Shown here piece after piece: positions 43,961 through 52,188 of a stretch of DNA of 64,000 bases (its first letter is position 1; each line of letters opens with the position of its first letter). Source of the stretch: Sulfitobacter noctilucicola (GTDB taxonomy: Bacteria; Pseudomonadota; Alphaproteobacteria; Rhodobacterales; Rhodobacteraceae). A model generated the notes under the pieces. It saw only the letters and a program-made list of their open reading frames with translations, was not told the origin of the DNA and did not search any database. The stretch lies in assembly GCF_000622385.1 (NCBI RefSeq), contig NZ_JASD01000008.1:3100001-3164000 (forward strand), written 5' to 3'. The position numbers and the translations under genes were made by a program.

Positions 43961-44590
43961 GTGAGTATCGCAAACGTGGGGAGCAGGTTGTTGGATATCG
44001 GGGGGACACGTTTGTTCTGGTGGGGCAAACGGGTGCTGGACGTGGTGTTGTCGCTGTTGCTTTTGCCGGCGCTTCTCGTGCTGGCGTGCACGCTGTTACT
44101 TTTGAACCCTTGGCTCAATCCCGGTCCCTTGCTTTATATTCAGGCGCGTGTCGGGCGTCATGATCGCTTGTTCCGGATGTATAAATTTCGCACGATGCGC
44201 AAGGGCGGGCCGCAGGTGCGATTTGCCGATCAGGAGAGTCACCGGATCACCGGACTGGGCCATCTGTTGCGACGCTACCGGTTTGATGAGTTGCCGCAGA
44301 TTGTGAACGTATTGGCTGGTCAGATGAGCCTGATCGGCCCGCGCCCCGAACAACCGGAGTTCGCGAGACAATTCATGCAAAGTTTGCCGGGATACGCGCG
44401 CCGTCACACGATCCGTCCGGGACTGAGCGGGCTGTCGCAGGTCGTGCAGGGATATACCACCGACACTGACGGAACGCGGCGCAAACTTGTGCTTGATCTG
44501 CGGTATATTTCGGAATGTGGGGTGCGCATGGAGGCCTATGTGCTTTGGCGTACATTGATAACAGTGGTTACCGGCCGCGGCGCGATCTGA
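43961..44590 (+). CDS. Bacterial sugar transferase (undecaprenyl-phosphate glycosyl transferase type)
   Basis: A priming glycosyltransferase of the short type (about 209 residues from GTG 43961). The start is uncertain: the frame runs back to 43796, and TTG codons near 43988 are possible. One membrane helix (VLDVVLSLLLLPALLVLACTL) leads to the catalytic domain with GPLLYIQARVGRHDRLF, YKFRTMRKGG, RRYRFDELPQIVNVLAGQMS and IGPRPEQPEF, all hallmarks of the family. It transfers a sugar phosphate to the lipid carrier at the inner membrane, starting an exopolysaccharide or O-antigen unit. galE follows, but other polysaccharide genes are absent nearby. Confidence 0.85.
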   Translation: MSIANVGSRLLDIGGTRLFWWGKRVLDVVLSLLLLPALLVLACTLLLLNPWLNPGPLLYIQARVGRHDRLFRMYKFRTMRKGGPQVRFADQESHRITGLGHLLRRYRFDELPQIVNVLAGQMSLIGPRPEQPEFARQFMQSLPGYARRHTIRPGLSGLSQVVQGYTTDTDGTRRKLVLDLRYISECGVRMEAYVLWRTLITVVTGRGAI

Positions 44591-44686
44591 AATCTGGGCA
44601 ATTGGCTTCATGATTAACCAAATTTATGGGTTCGCCCCCTAGTTTCCGCCTGTCGGCGCATAAAGCGCCTTGGGGGTGGAGACGGA

Positions 44687-45796
44687 ATGCCAGCATGTAT
44701 TATGTTGACGGGTGGTGCGGGTTTTATCGGGTCACATACCTATCTGGCGCTTGTGCGTGCTGGATATCAGGTTGTAATTGTTGATGATTTTTCAAACGCG
44801 GCGCGCAGTGTGCCAGACAGGCTTGCCCGCATCACACAGCGACCGGTCACATGCTATGATGTGAACGTGTCTGATCCAAAGGCGCTTGGTGCGGTGTTTG
44901 AGACCCATGCAATTGACGCTGTTGTCCACTTCGCAGCGCGAAAATCCGTCCCGCAGTCGCTGGCGCAGCCGCAAGGGTTTTTTGACGCAAACATCACAGC
45001 GCTATTGGGTCTGATGAAGGTGATGGAGCAGCACGAGGTTTCGAGGATCGTCTATTCATCCAGCGCGACCGTCTACGGCGCGCCCGAAGCCCTGCCGATC
45101 CCTGAACATGCACCGCTCACCTACACCAACCCCTACGGTCTGTCTAAGCTTTTGGGGGAGCAGTTTTTGAATCAGAAGTCTCGCACATCCAGAGCACGCG
45201 GCCTGCCGAAATGGGCCGTAGGGGTGTTGCGCTATTTCAATCCCGCAGGTGCAGATGCTTCTGGCCTGATCGGAGAGGCACCGCTCAGCAATGGTGGTAA
45301 TCTGATGCCTCTTGTCGCGAAAGTTGCCAAGGGACAATTGCCTTTCGTCCAGATTTTCGGCCGTGACTACGGTACTCATGACGGAACCGGAATCCGCGAC
45401 TTTATCCATGTCAGTGATCTGGCAGAGGGGCATGTGCAATCACTCGCACTGCTGCTTGGGCAGGGTCGGTCCCATACCGTCAATCTGGGTAAGGGGCAGG
45501 GGTATTCAGTACTCGATGTTATAAAGACTTATGAAGCAGTGAGTGGTCAGGCCATCCCTTACCGGTTCAAGCCACGGCGTGAGGGTGATGTCGCCGCCAG
45601 CTTTGCCGACCCCACCATGGCCGCCAGTGTGCTGGGCTTTTCTGCCAACCGGAATCTTTTGGAAATGTGCCAATCAAGCTGGCGCTGGGAATCCACAGCA
45701 GAGGCCCTTTGGCAGCCGCCGAAGATTTCCACGAGGGTGGGTAATCAAGGGCATGTTGACCGGTATGCAGGACCCGATCTTCTTGGCATTGTATGA
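44687..45796 (+). CDS. galE: UDP-glucose 4-epimerase
   Basis: A 369-residue SDR epimerase interconverting UDP-glucose and UDP-galactose. The NAD motif is LTGGAGFIGSH, the catalytic serine is in VYSSSATVYG and the YxxxK pair in NPYGLSKLLGEQ. It is about 30 residues longer than usual GalE; the extra part is a C-terminal tail after EALWQPPK that I cannot match. It follows the sugar transferase gene, so it probably supplies UDP-galactose for polysaccharide synthesis. A strong bidirectional terminator separates it from the next convergent gene. Confidence 0.92.
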   Translation: MPACIMLTGGAGFIGSHTYLALVRAGYQVVIVDDFSNAARSVPDRLARITQRPVTCYDVNVSDPKALGAVFETHAIDAVVHFAARKSVPQSLAQPQGFFDANITALLGLMKVMEQHEVSRIVYSSSATVYGAPEALPIPEHAPLTYTNPYGLSKLLGEQFLNQKSRTSRARGLPKWAVGVLRYFNPAGADASGLIGEAPLSNGGNLMPLVAKVAKGQLPFVQIFGRDYGTHDGTGIRDFIHVSDLAEGHVQSLALLLGQGRSHTVNLGKGQGYSVLDVIKTYEAVSGQAIPYRFKPRREGDVAASFADPTMAASVLGFSANRNLLEMCQSSWRWESTAEALWQPPKISTRVGNQGHVDRYAGPDLLGIV

Positions 45797-45852
45797 TGTT
45801 GTGGGGCGGTCCGGTGTACCTTTGACAGACGGCAACTAGAATTTGCGCAAAA

Positions 45853-45876
45853 AAAAGCGCCACAGCGGGCGCTTTT
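45853..45876. terminator. Bidirectional terminator between galE and DUF882 gene
   Basis: AAAAGCGCC and GGCGCTTTT pair around ACAGCG, with A and T runs on both sides, between two convergent genes. Confidence 0.75.
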
Positions 45877-45900
45877 CGAAATCAGGACTGTCGGGGAAAA

Positions 45901-46470
45901 TTAGCCGCCCCAGCTGCGCACCACGCCGCAATCCATGTGTACGAAGTTCGAACCGGAATAGCGGCCCACGCCGCCACCCTGACAGGCGATTGCCGCACGC
46001 GACATCTGACTGACAGAACGCGAAGACAAACGCAGATCAGCAGCCTGACCGCGCATGTGCAAAGAATTCTTGGCCACACCGCGCGATTTTGAACGGAGCA
46101 TGGCGTTGGTCTTGGGGCTGCGGTAGCCCGAGAGCAACATATACGGCTCGGACACGTCCAAAAGGTTATGCGCCGCGGCCATGATATCAACCGTGCGCAA
46201 ATCCATGCTTTTCACGCCATCGGTGCGCCAGTCGCGCATGAAGTAGTTCACTTCCTTCACGGCGTCTTTGATGTACTGACCTTCGATCCAGTAGATCATA
46301 TCGATCCGCTCACCGGTCCGGCCCGAGTACATCTTGATCCGGCGAATATCGCCGCCGCCGCGCAAAAAACCCGCTGCGTTCGAATAGGTAGGGGCTGCTG
46401 TCAGTGCTGTTGCTGCAAAAGCGCCAAGAACTGCGCGCCGGGTCATACCGGTTGAGCTTGATCCTGTCAT
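45901..46470 (-). CDS. DUF882 (MepK-like) murein endopeptidase
   Basis: A 189-residue secreted protein of the DUF882/YcbK family, start 46470. The N-terminus MTRRAVLGAFAATALTAAP has a twin-arginine pair and a hydrophobic stretch, suggesting Tat export. The M15-type metal residues are visible in SLHMRGQAADLRL (His and Asp) and NFVHMDCG (His). In E. coli YcbK/MepK cleaves 3-3 cross-links in peptidoglycan. The divergent gene encodes an L,D-transpeptidase, the enzyme class that makes those links, a pairing also seen in E. coli (ycbB-ycbK). Confidence 0.88.
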   Translation of the reverse strand: MTGSSSTGMTRRAVLGAFAATALTAAPTYSNAAGFLRGGGDIRRIKMYSGRTGERIDMIYWIEGQYIKDAVKEVNYFMRDWRTDGVKSMDLRTVDIMAAAHNLLDVSEPYMLLSGYRSPKTNAMLRSKSRGVAKNSLHMRGQAADLRLSSRSVSQMSRAAIACQGGGVGRYSGSNFVHMDCGVVRSWGG

Positions 46471-46791
46471 AGTGTGTCCCGTCTTTGCCTGTAGGCGTAT
46501 GCCTGTGACCATGATGTTACATGGGCAGTAAAAGTTAGTCCCCAGATGCAACATTTTTATGGCATAGCCCGAATCCCGAACCAACCCCTTAATTCATTAG
46601 GTTCCACATTGATTGAAGTTTAGGCAGATTATTGCTCAAACTATGACGCCGCCAAAATCTGAGGCAAAACTGGGTGATGTTTTCGCACCATCTTGCGCTT
46701 TTCAGCGTCGACCACAGCAATGTTATTGGACGCTCCCTTAAAGGCACGGGACAAAGGGAAAAACACGCATATTCATTGTCCGGGGGATAGT
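46471..46791. promoter_or_regulatory. Divergent intergenic region of mepK-like and ldt genes
   Basis: A 321-base gap holding the two divergent promoters. It is more AT-rich than its surroundings. I see the ribosome site GGGGGATAG for the right-hand gene but no clear promoter hexamers, RNA gene or small ORF. Confidence 0.4.
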
Positions 46792-48405
46792 ATGAACCGC
46801 ATTTCGTCACGTTTGAAGGGATTGTTTCTGGCGACGGCGTTCGCTGTCGGTACAGGGATGGTCGCGTTGCCCGTTCCGGCATTTGCTCAGGTCACGGCCT
46901 TCAAGCAGGCGATTGCCGAAGCGGCCTCCGATGATGCGGATATCGCCGCTTTCTACCGGACCAACGGGTATCAGCCGATCTGGACAGGCAGCGGAGAGGA
47001 GGACCTTAACCGCCGCGCGCAGTTGATGCATGCGATCAGGTCTGCGGCGGGTCATGGGCTACCGGTCGCACGGTATGATCCCGAGGGGCTGATGGAGCGT
47101 TTGGCCAGCGTGCGAACCTCTCGCGATCGCGGGATGGCCGAGGTCGAAATGAGCCGCGTGTTTCTGAGATATGCCCGCGATATTCAGACCGGCATGCTGA
47201 CGCCCAAGCGGATCGATCCCGCAATCGTGCGGGAGATTCCCTATCGCGACCGGACCGGATACCTGACCGACCTGAGCACTGCCAAGCCTGCCGCTTTTTT
47301 CCGCGCGCTGCCGCCCAAAAGCATGGAATACAACGCGCTGATTAAGGAAAAGGTCGCGATGGAGCGGCTGTTGCTTGCGGGGGGCTGGGGCCCGACCGTA
47401 CCGGCGAAATCGTTGAAACCGGGCGCGACAGGTCAGGACGTGATTGCGCTGCGTAACCGGCTGATCGCGATGGATTATCTCGACCGTACGAATGCGCGTG
47501 GCTATGATGCCGACATGCAGGCCGCGGTCCAGCAATTCCAGATTGCCCATGGTTTGAACGACGACGGTGTCGCCGGTGCTGAGACCATGCGCCAGATCAA
47601 CGTCGGCGTTGAGAAGCGGCTGCAATCGGTGATGGTCGCGTTGGAACGCGAGCGGTGGTTTAACACCGAGCGCGGAAAGCGGCATGTTCTGGTCAATATT
47701 CCCGATTTTTCCGCCAAGATCATTGATGATGACAAGGTGACCTTCCGCACACGCTCCGTCGTCGGTGCAAACAAGGACGACCGACCCACGCCCGAGTTCT
47801 CCGATGTGATGGAACATATGGTTGTAAATCCAAGCTGGTATGTTCCGCGCTCGATTGTGACCAAGGAATATTTGCCTGCCCTAAAGCGGAACCGCAATGC
47901 AGCCAGCCACATCGAGATCACGGACCGCCGTGGCCGCAAAATTAACCGTGGCGCCGTGAATTTCGCGAAATATACCGAGCGCAATTTCCCTTTTGCGATG
48001 CGGCAGCCGCCCAGCCGGTCAAACGCGCTTGGTTTGGTGAAATTCATGTTCCCGAACAAGTACAACATCTATTTGCATGACACGCCTGCCAAAAGCCTGT
48101 TCGCCCGCGACGTGCGAGCGTTCAGCCATGGCTGTGTACGTTTGGCCGACCCTTTCGATTTCGCCTACGAGATGCTGTCAAAGCAGGAAGCCGATCCGGA
48201 GGGGTACTTCCAGTCTGTTCTGCGGTCCGGCCGTGAGACAAAAGTTGTGCTGAAAGAGCCGGTGCCGGTCCACCTGATCTACCGCACAGCAGTTACCAAT
48301 GCGCGTGGCCATACCGAGTACCGCGCTGATGTCTATGGCCGCGACGCCAAGATCTGGAATGCGCTGTCTCGTGCAGGGGTGGTCTTGGGCGGTGTTCAGG
48401 GATAA
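46792..48405 (+). CDS. L,D-transpeptidase (YcbB/LdtD type)
   Basis: A 537-residue secreted transpeptidase. I start at MNRISSRLKGLFLA (46792), six bases after GGGGGATAG; the signal peptide ends near AFA. A peptidoglycan-binding repeat lies around residues 205-275 (LRNRLIAMDYLD, AVQQFQIAHGLNDDGVAGAETM). The YkuD domain has its active site in FSHGCVRLADP, with Cys448 and His446, and the preceding YLHDTPAKSLF. It forms 3-3 cross-links or attaches proteins to the wall in the periplasm. lpxD follows 32 bases later, so the four genes from here to the KAS gene may be one operon. Confidence 0.92.
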   Translation: MNRISSRLKGLFLATAFAVGTGMVALPVPAFAQVTAFKQAIAEAASDDADIAAFYRTNGYQPIWTGSGEEDLNRRAQLMHAIRSAAGHGLPVARYDPEGLMERLASVRTSRDRGMAEVEMSRVFLRYARDIQTGMLTPKRIDPAIVREIPYRDRTGYLTDLSTAKPAAFFRALPPKSMEYNALIKEKVAMERLLLAGGWGPTVPAKSLKPGATGQDVIALRNRLIAMDYLDRTNARGYDADMQAAVQQFQIAHGLNDDGVAGAETMRQINVGVEKRLQSVMVALERERWFNTERGKRHVLVNIPDFSAKIIDDDKVTFRTRSVVGANKDDRPTPEFSDVMEHMVVNPSWYVPRSIVTKEYLPALKRNRNAASHIEITDRRGRKINRGAVNFAKYTERNFPFAMRQPPSRSNALGLVKFMFPNKYNIYLHDTPAKSLFARDVRAFSHGCVRLADPFDFAYEMLSKQEADPEGYFQSVLRSGRETKVVLKEPVPVHLIYRTAVTNARGHTEYRADVYGRDAKIWNALSRAGVVLGGVQG

Positions 48406-48437
48406 ACCTCGCGGCACGCCAACAAGGGGTGCCGCCA

Positions 48438-49529
48438 ATGTCCTACACGATTGCCGAGATTGCCAAGTCACTGGGGGCAGAAGCCGCAGGTGATACGTCC
48501 CTTGTGATCGCACGCGCGGCTGAGCCGCAAAGTGCAGGACAGGATGATCTCGCCCTTGCGATCGACCCCAAGTATGCCGAGGGTCTGGCCGACGGGTCGG
48601 CGCGTGCGGCGATGCTGTGGCCCGGCGCAGATTGGCAGGCACTGGGGCTGAAAGCCGCTATTTTTCCTGCGCGTCCACGTTATGCGATGTCGGGGATGAC
48701 CCGCATGTTGGATCAGGGGCAGGGGTTTGCAAAAGGTGTTCACCCGTCAGCGATCATTGATCCGACAGCGGTCCTTGGGGACGATGTCAGTGTTGGTCCG
48801 CTAGCTATCGTTTCAGCCGGAGCGCGGATCGGGAACGGATCGGTCATCGGCCCGCACGCCTTTGTCGGGGTGGACGTGGTTTTGGGCGAACAGGCCTATT
48901 TGCGCGAACACGTCAGCATCGGGGCACGTGTCACCATTGGCGCCCGCTGCATTCTCCAACCGGGGGCGCGGATCGGCGGGGACGGGTTCTCTTTTGTTAC
49001 GGCAGAGCCTTCGACAGTTGAATCCGCCCGCAAAACGCTGGGCGATCAGGGCGAGGCGTCAGCCCAGCCGTGGATACGTATTCACTCTCTTGGGTCTGTA
49101 ACCATCGGCAACGATGTCGAAATCGGCATGGGGTGCACCATCGACTGTGGCACAATCCGCAACACGACCATCGGCGATGATACGAAGCTCGATAATCAGG
49201 TGCATCTTGGACACAACGTGTCAATCGGTAGCAACTGTCTAATCTGCGGGCAGGTCGGCATCGCGGGATCTGCGCGCATCGGTAATAATGTGGTCATGGC
49301 GGGTCAGGTCGGCGTGAACGACAATATCTTTGTGGGCGACGGCGTGATCGCGGGCGGCGGCACCAAACTGATGTCGAATGTTCCGGCGGGACGGACTATG
49401 CTGGGATACCCCGCAACTCAGATGGACAAACAGGTCGAGCAGTACAAAGCCTTGCGCCGCCTGCCGCGCATGCTGCGCGAAGTGGCCGAGTTGAGAAAGG
49501 CTGTTTTCAAATCCGGTCAGGATGGCTAA
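48438..49529 (+). CDS. lpxD: LpxD-family UDP-3-O-acyl-glucosamine N-acyltransferase
   Basis: A 363-residue left-handed beta-helix acyltransferase of the LpxD type, which adds a 3-hydroxyacyl chain from ACP to the amine of UDP-glucosamine in lipid A synthesis. Start MSYTIAEIAKSLG (48438). The N-terminal uridine-binding domain is followed by many hexapeptide turns. The conserved catalytic-type His appears in LDNQVHLGHNVSIG, and the C-terminus has PAGRTMLGYP. It is not in the usual bamA-lpxD-fabZ-lpxA setting; instead an ACP and a ketoacyl synthase follow. It may be a paralogue serving a special acyl chain. Confidence 0.88.
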   Translation: MSYTIAEIAKSLGAEAAGDTSLVIARAAEPQSAGQDDLALAIDPKYAEGLADGSARAAMLWPGADWQALGLKAAIFPARPRYAMSGMTRMLDQGQGFAKGVHPSAIIDPTAVLGDDVSVGPLAIVSAGARIGNGSVIGPHAFVGVDVVLGEQAYLREHVSIGARVTIGARCILQPGARIGGDGFSFVTAEPSTVESARKTLGDQGEASAQPWIRIHSLGSVTIGNDVEIGMGCTIDCGTIRNTTIGDDTKLDNQVHLGHNVSIGSNCLICGQVGIAGSARIGNNVVMAGQVGVNDNIFVGDGVIAGGGTKLMSNVPAGRTMLGYPATQMDKQVEQYKALRRLPRMLREVAELRKAVFKSGQDG

Positions 49530-49561
49530 ATCACCGATAGGGTCAGCACAGGAATAGTCAG

Positions 49562-49819
49562 ATGAGCCTTCAGGACGACGTCATTGCGATCATCGCGGAG
49601 CAGGCGCTGCTTGAGCCCGAAGATGTGAAACTGGATAGCACGCTCGAAAGTCTGGGCATTGATAGTCTGGGACTGGTCGAAAGCATTTTTGCAATCGAGG
49701 AAGCCTTTGACATCACGGTGCCCTTTAACGCGAATAACCCTACTGAATCGGATTTCGACATATCTTCTGTCGCAAGCATTATCGCGGGCATCGAACGGTT
49801 AAAGGCCGAACAGGCCTGA
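49562..49819 (+). CDS. Specialised acyl carrier protein
   Basis: An 85-residue acyl carrier protein. The phosphopantetheine site is Ser35 in LGIDSLGLVE. The rest is acidic and helical, with a long loop ADITVPFNANNPTESDFD-like segment after helix 2 that differs from housekeeping AcpP. It lies 32 bases after lpxD and four bases before a ketoacyl synthase, so it probably carries a dedicated acyl chain for them. The family resemblance to AcpXL of rhizobia (very-long-chain lipid A acyl group) is only moderate. Confidence 0.9.
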   Translation: MSLQDDVIAIIAEQALLEPEDVKLDSTLESLGIDSLGLVESIFAIEEAFDITVPFNANNPTESDFDISSVASIIAGIERLKAEQA

Positions 49820-49823
49820 TGTC

Positions 49824-51032
49824 ATGAAACGTGTCGTAATTACCGGGGCTGGCACGATCAACGCATTGGGTCATTCCGTGGCCGACACGATGCGCGCGAT
49901 GCGCGAAGGTGTGTGCGGCATCGGGCAGCTTGCGTTCCGCGATGTGGAGCGGTTGCAAATCCAGATTGGCGGCCAGGTGCGCGGCTTTGAGGCGGAGGGT
50001 CGATATAACCGTCAGCAAATGTCGCTTTATGACAGATTCACGCAGTTTACTCTGGCCGCCGCGCGCGAGGCGATCGAACAGTCGGGGCTGACATTTTCCG
50101 GCCTGCTTGCGGCAAAATCCGGCGTAGTCCTTGGGACTGCCGGTGGGGGTGTATCCACCTGGGATGACAATTACCGTGCTGTTTATGAAGAAGGTAAAAA
50201 CCGGGTCCACCCCTTTGTGGTACCGAAGTTGATGAACAATGCGGCGGCCTCCCATGTCAGCATGGAGTGGAACCTCAAAGGGCCATCCTTTACCGTCTCG
50301 ACCGCCTGCGCATCGTCCAACCATGCCATGGCGCAGGCCTTTGCGATGGTCAAATCCGGCATGGCGCCGGTGATGGTCACGGGTGGATCTGAATCGATGC
50401 TGTGTTTTGGCGGTGTGAAGGCGTGGGAAGGTCTACGCGTTATGAGCCGCGATGCTTGTCGCCCATTTTCGGCCAACCGCAACGGCATGGTGCAAGGCGA
50501 GGGTGCGGGCATCTTTGTCTTTGAAGAAATGCAGCACGCCAAGAAGCGTGGTGCAGAGATTTTGTGCGAAGTCATTGGCTTTGCCATGTCGTCAGACGCG
50601 AGCGATATCGTCATGCCGTCAAAAGCTGGTGCCGCACGTGCCATGGAGGGGGCGCTGGACGATGCGGGTATTAACCGCGAAGACGTCGGCTATATAAATG
50701 CGCACGGCACTGGCACGGCGGCAAACGACAAGACAGAATGCGCCGCCGTTGCGGATGTTTTCGGCCCGCATGCCGATAACCTGATGATCAGTTCCACAAA
50801 ATCGATGCACGGCCACCTGATCGGCGGCACGGGCGCTGTTGAACTGCTGGCCTGCATCATGGCCGTGCGTGACGGGGTGATCGTCCCGACCATAGGCTAT
50901 CAGGAACCGGACCCGGAGTGTGCGCTGGATGTCGTTCCGAACGAAGCGCGCGATGCAAAGGTTGATGTCGCGCTGAGCAATGCGTTTGCCTTTGGCGGCA
51001 TGAACGCTGTTATCGCGCTGCGCAAAATCTGA
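49824..51032 (+). CDS. Beta-ketoacyl-ACP synthase (KAS II type)
   Basis: A 402-residue condensing enzyme of the FabF family. The active-site triad is Cys162 in TVSTACASSNHAM, His294 in NAHGTGTAANDKTE and His331 in STKSMHGHLIGG. A Lys that supports catalysis sits in the same last block. It is not the housekeeping fabF by context: it follows an ACP by four bases and lpxD before that. The group could build a distinct acyl chain and hand it to lipid A or another glycolipid. A strong terminator follows. Confidence 0.92.
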   Translation: MKRVVITGAGTINALGHSVADTMRAMREGVCGIGQLAFRDVERLQIQIGGQVRGFEAEGRYNRQQMSLYDRFTQFTLAAAREAIEQSGLTFSGLLAAKSGVVLGTAGGGVSTWDDNYRAVYEEGKNRVHPFVVPKLMNNAAASHVSMEWNLKGPSFTVSTACASSNHAMAQAFAMVKSGMAPVMVTGGSESMLCFGGVKAWEGLRVMSRDACRPFSANRNGMVQGEGAGIFVFEEMQHAKKRGAEILCEVIGFAMSSDASDIVMPSKAGAARAMEGALDDAGINREDVGYINAHGTGTAANDKTECAAVADVFGPHADNLMISSTKSMHGHLIGGTGAVELLACIMAVRDGVIVPTIGYQEPDPECALDVVPNEARDAKVDVALSNAFAFGGMNAVIALRKI

Positions 51033-51046
51033 AACGGTTCAAAATG

Positions 51047-51073
51047 AAAAAGCCGCCCCGAAAGGCGGCTTTT
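51047..51073. terminator. Bidirectional terminator after the KAS gene
   Basis: AAAAAGCCGCC and GGCGGCTTTT form a stem of about ten pairs with loop CCGAAA, between convergent genes, with A and T runs on both sides. Confidence 0.85.
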
Positions 51074-51095
51074 CATAATCTCAAAAGTGAAACGC

Positions 51096-51737
51096 TTACT
51101 GTTCGATCAGCGACACCTTGTCGTAGCTGGCGGTGAAGCCTTCAAGTGACAGTGTCAGCTTGACCTGCTGGTCCGGTGCCAGCGCGGGGATAATCGTGAT
51201 AACCGCCTGATTACCACGTTTGAACGCCGATACATCCGCAGGCGTCAGACCCAAACGGGCATAGCATCCGACCGGATTGCAGAATGCGTAAGGATAGCGG
51301 CGTGCTTTGCCACCGTCGACAGAGATGGTCAGCTGTTGTGGCAGCGCGGTTTCAAGCGGCACAACGACAGTCGCACCGGCTTCGGCCTTGCCACCTTCGG
51401 GTAGGCGAAACAGGGAAATCTCGGCAACGGGGGCACCCTGGCCGTCATCCAGCAGCTGGTACATCTGGCAAGGATCTTCGCCGGTTTCGGTTTTGATGCA
51501 GCGCATCTCCCAGGCACCGACAACCTCTTTGGTATAAGGCTGACCCAGCTCGGGGTCCTTGTCCGCGTCCTCTCCGAGGCTCAACTGATCTTCGATCTGC
51601 GCGGCGCTGCCCGACTGTGTTGCGGGCTGTTCTGTCTGTGCCGGTTCTTCCGTCGTGGCGGTCTGGGCAAAACCCATCTGCGGGAGGCTCAGAGCCAGCG
51701 CGGCACAGAGCGGCAGGGCGGTGAAAAACTTGCTCAT
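51096..51737 (-). CDS. Invasion-associated locus B (IalB) family protein
   Basis: A 213-residue secreted protein with signal MSKFFTALPLCAALALSLPQMGFA (start 51737). A Gln/Glu/Thr-rich linker follows, then the IalB domain: AWEMRCIKTETGEDPCQMYQ, RYPYAFCNPVGCYARLGL and a hydrophobic C-terminal part. The four cysteines suggest two disulfides. IalB was named for Bartonella invasion but the family is common in free-living alphaproteobacteria with no defined role. It may have an attenuated leader: a terminator-like hairpin sits 130 bases upstream. Confidence 0.85.
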   Translation of the reverse strand: MSKFFTALPLCAALALSLPQMGFAQTATTEEPAQTEQPATQSGSAAQIEDQLSLGEDADKDPELGQPYTKEVVGAWEMRCIKTETGEDPCQMYQLLDDGQGAPVAEISLFRLPEGGKAEAGATVVVPLETALPQQLTISVDGGKARRYPYAFCNPVGCYARLGLTPADVSAFKRGNQAVITIIPALAPDQQVKLTLSLEGFTASYDKVSLIEQ

Positions 51738-51866
51738 GTTCAATCCAAATAGTTGCGTTTTACGTGGCTTATCATGCTGTAAAAATAATGTCAGCGCCGA
51801 TCATGGGAAAAGTGACCATCATCGCACGGGAACGGCTGCATCCTGCTTAAGGCATCCCAAAACGCG

Positions 51867-51894
51867 AAAAAGAGGACGCGAACATCCTCTTTTT
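51867..51894. terminator. Orphan terminator hairpin upstream of the IalB gene
   Basis: AAAAAGAGGA and TCCTCTTTTT form a perfect ten-pair stem around CGCGAACA with T runs on both strands. No annotated gene ends here; it could close a small RNA or attenuate the IalB leader. Confidence 0.6.
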
Positions 51895-51966
51895 ACACAA
51901 TTTTTCTCCCCGTCGAACTGGGCCGACTTATGACGCTACGTTACGAAAGCAATTGCGAACGGTCAA
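51867..51966 (-). ncRNA. Candidate small RNA or attenuated leader
   Basis: On the minus strand TTGACC (51966-51961) and TAACGT (51943-51938) are 17 bases apart, a plausible promoter. A transcript starting near 51931 would run about 65 bases to the hairpin at 51867-51894 and end in a U run. Promoter plus terminator without an ORF is the usual small RNA layout. It could equally be the leader of the downstream IalB gene (ATG at 51737). No homologue is known to me; expression is unproven. Confidence 0.4.
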
Positions 51967-52024
51967 CAGTGTTTAATGGTCTTTTTCCAATAGTTTGGTT
52001 TGTTTGTTATTTGAAGGAGGCCCT

Positions 52025-52084
52025 ATGTCGAAAAAAGGCCGCACCAAGGGGCGCGGCCAGTCTGACAGGGAGGAAGTGTTCTAA
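52025..52084 (+). CDS. Possible 19-residue small protein
   Basis: ATG 52025 is preceded by GAAGGAGG at four to five bases spacing, one of the strongest ribosome sites in the window. The frame gives [19 protein letters not shown] and stops at TAA. The peptide is basic at the front and acidic at the end. The region also contains GGCCGC/GCGGCC, a possible hairpin inside the frame. It sits alone between the IalB gene and the DUF853 gene, on the same strand as the latter. Real translation is unproven. Confidence 0.4.
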   Translation: MSKKGRTKGRGQSDREEVF

Positions 52085-52188
52085 GCGCAAAAGGACTTAA
52101 GCGCCGTGAACACAATGACTATGGCATGCAATGGTTAACTTTGTATGCTCGACCGGAAACAAAGCGAATGTGCCTGAGAGGAACCAGC

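Noticed and set aside
52128..52142. TGGTTAAC as a CtrA half-site
   Set aside because: Only a half-site; common by chance.
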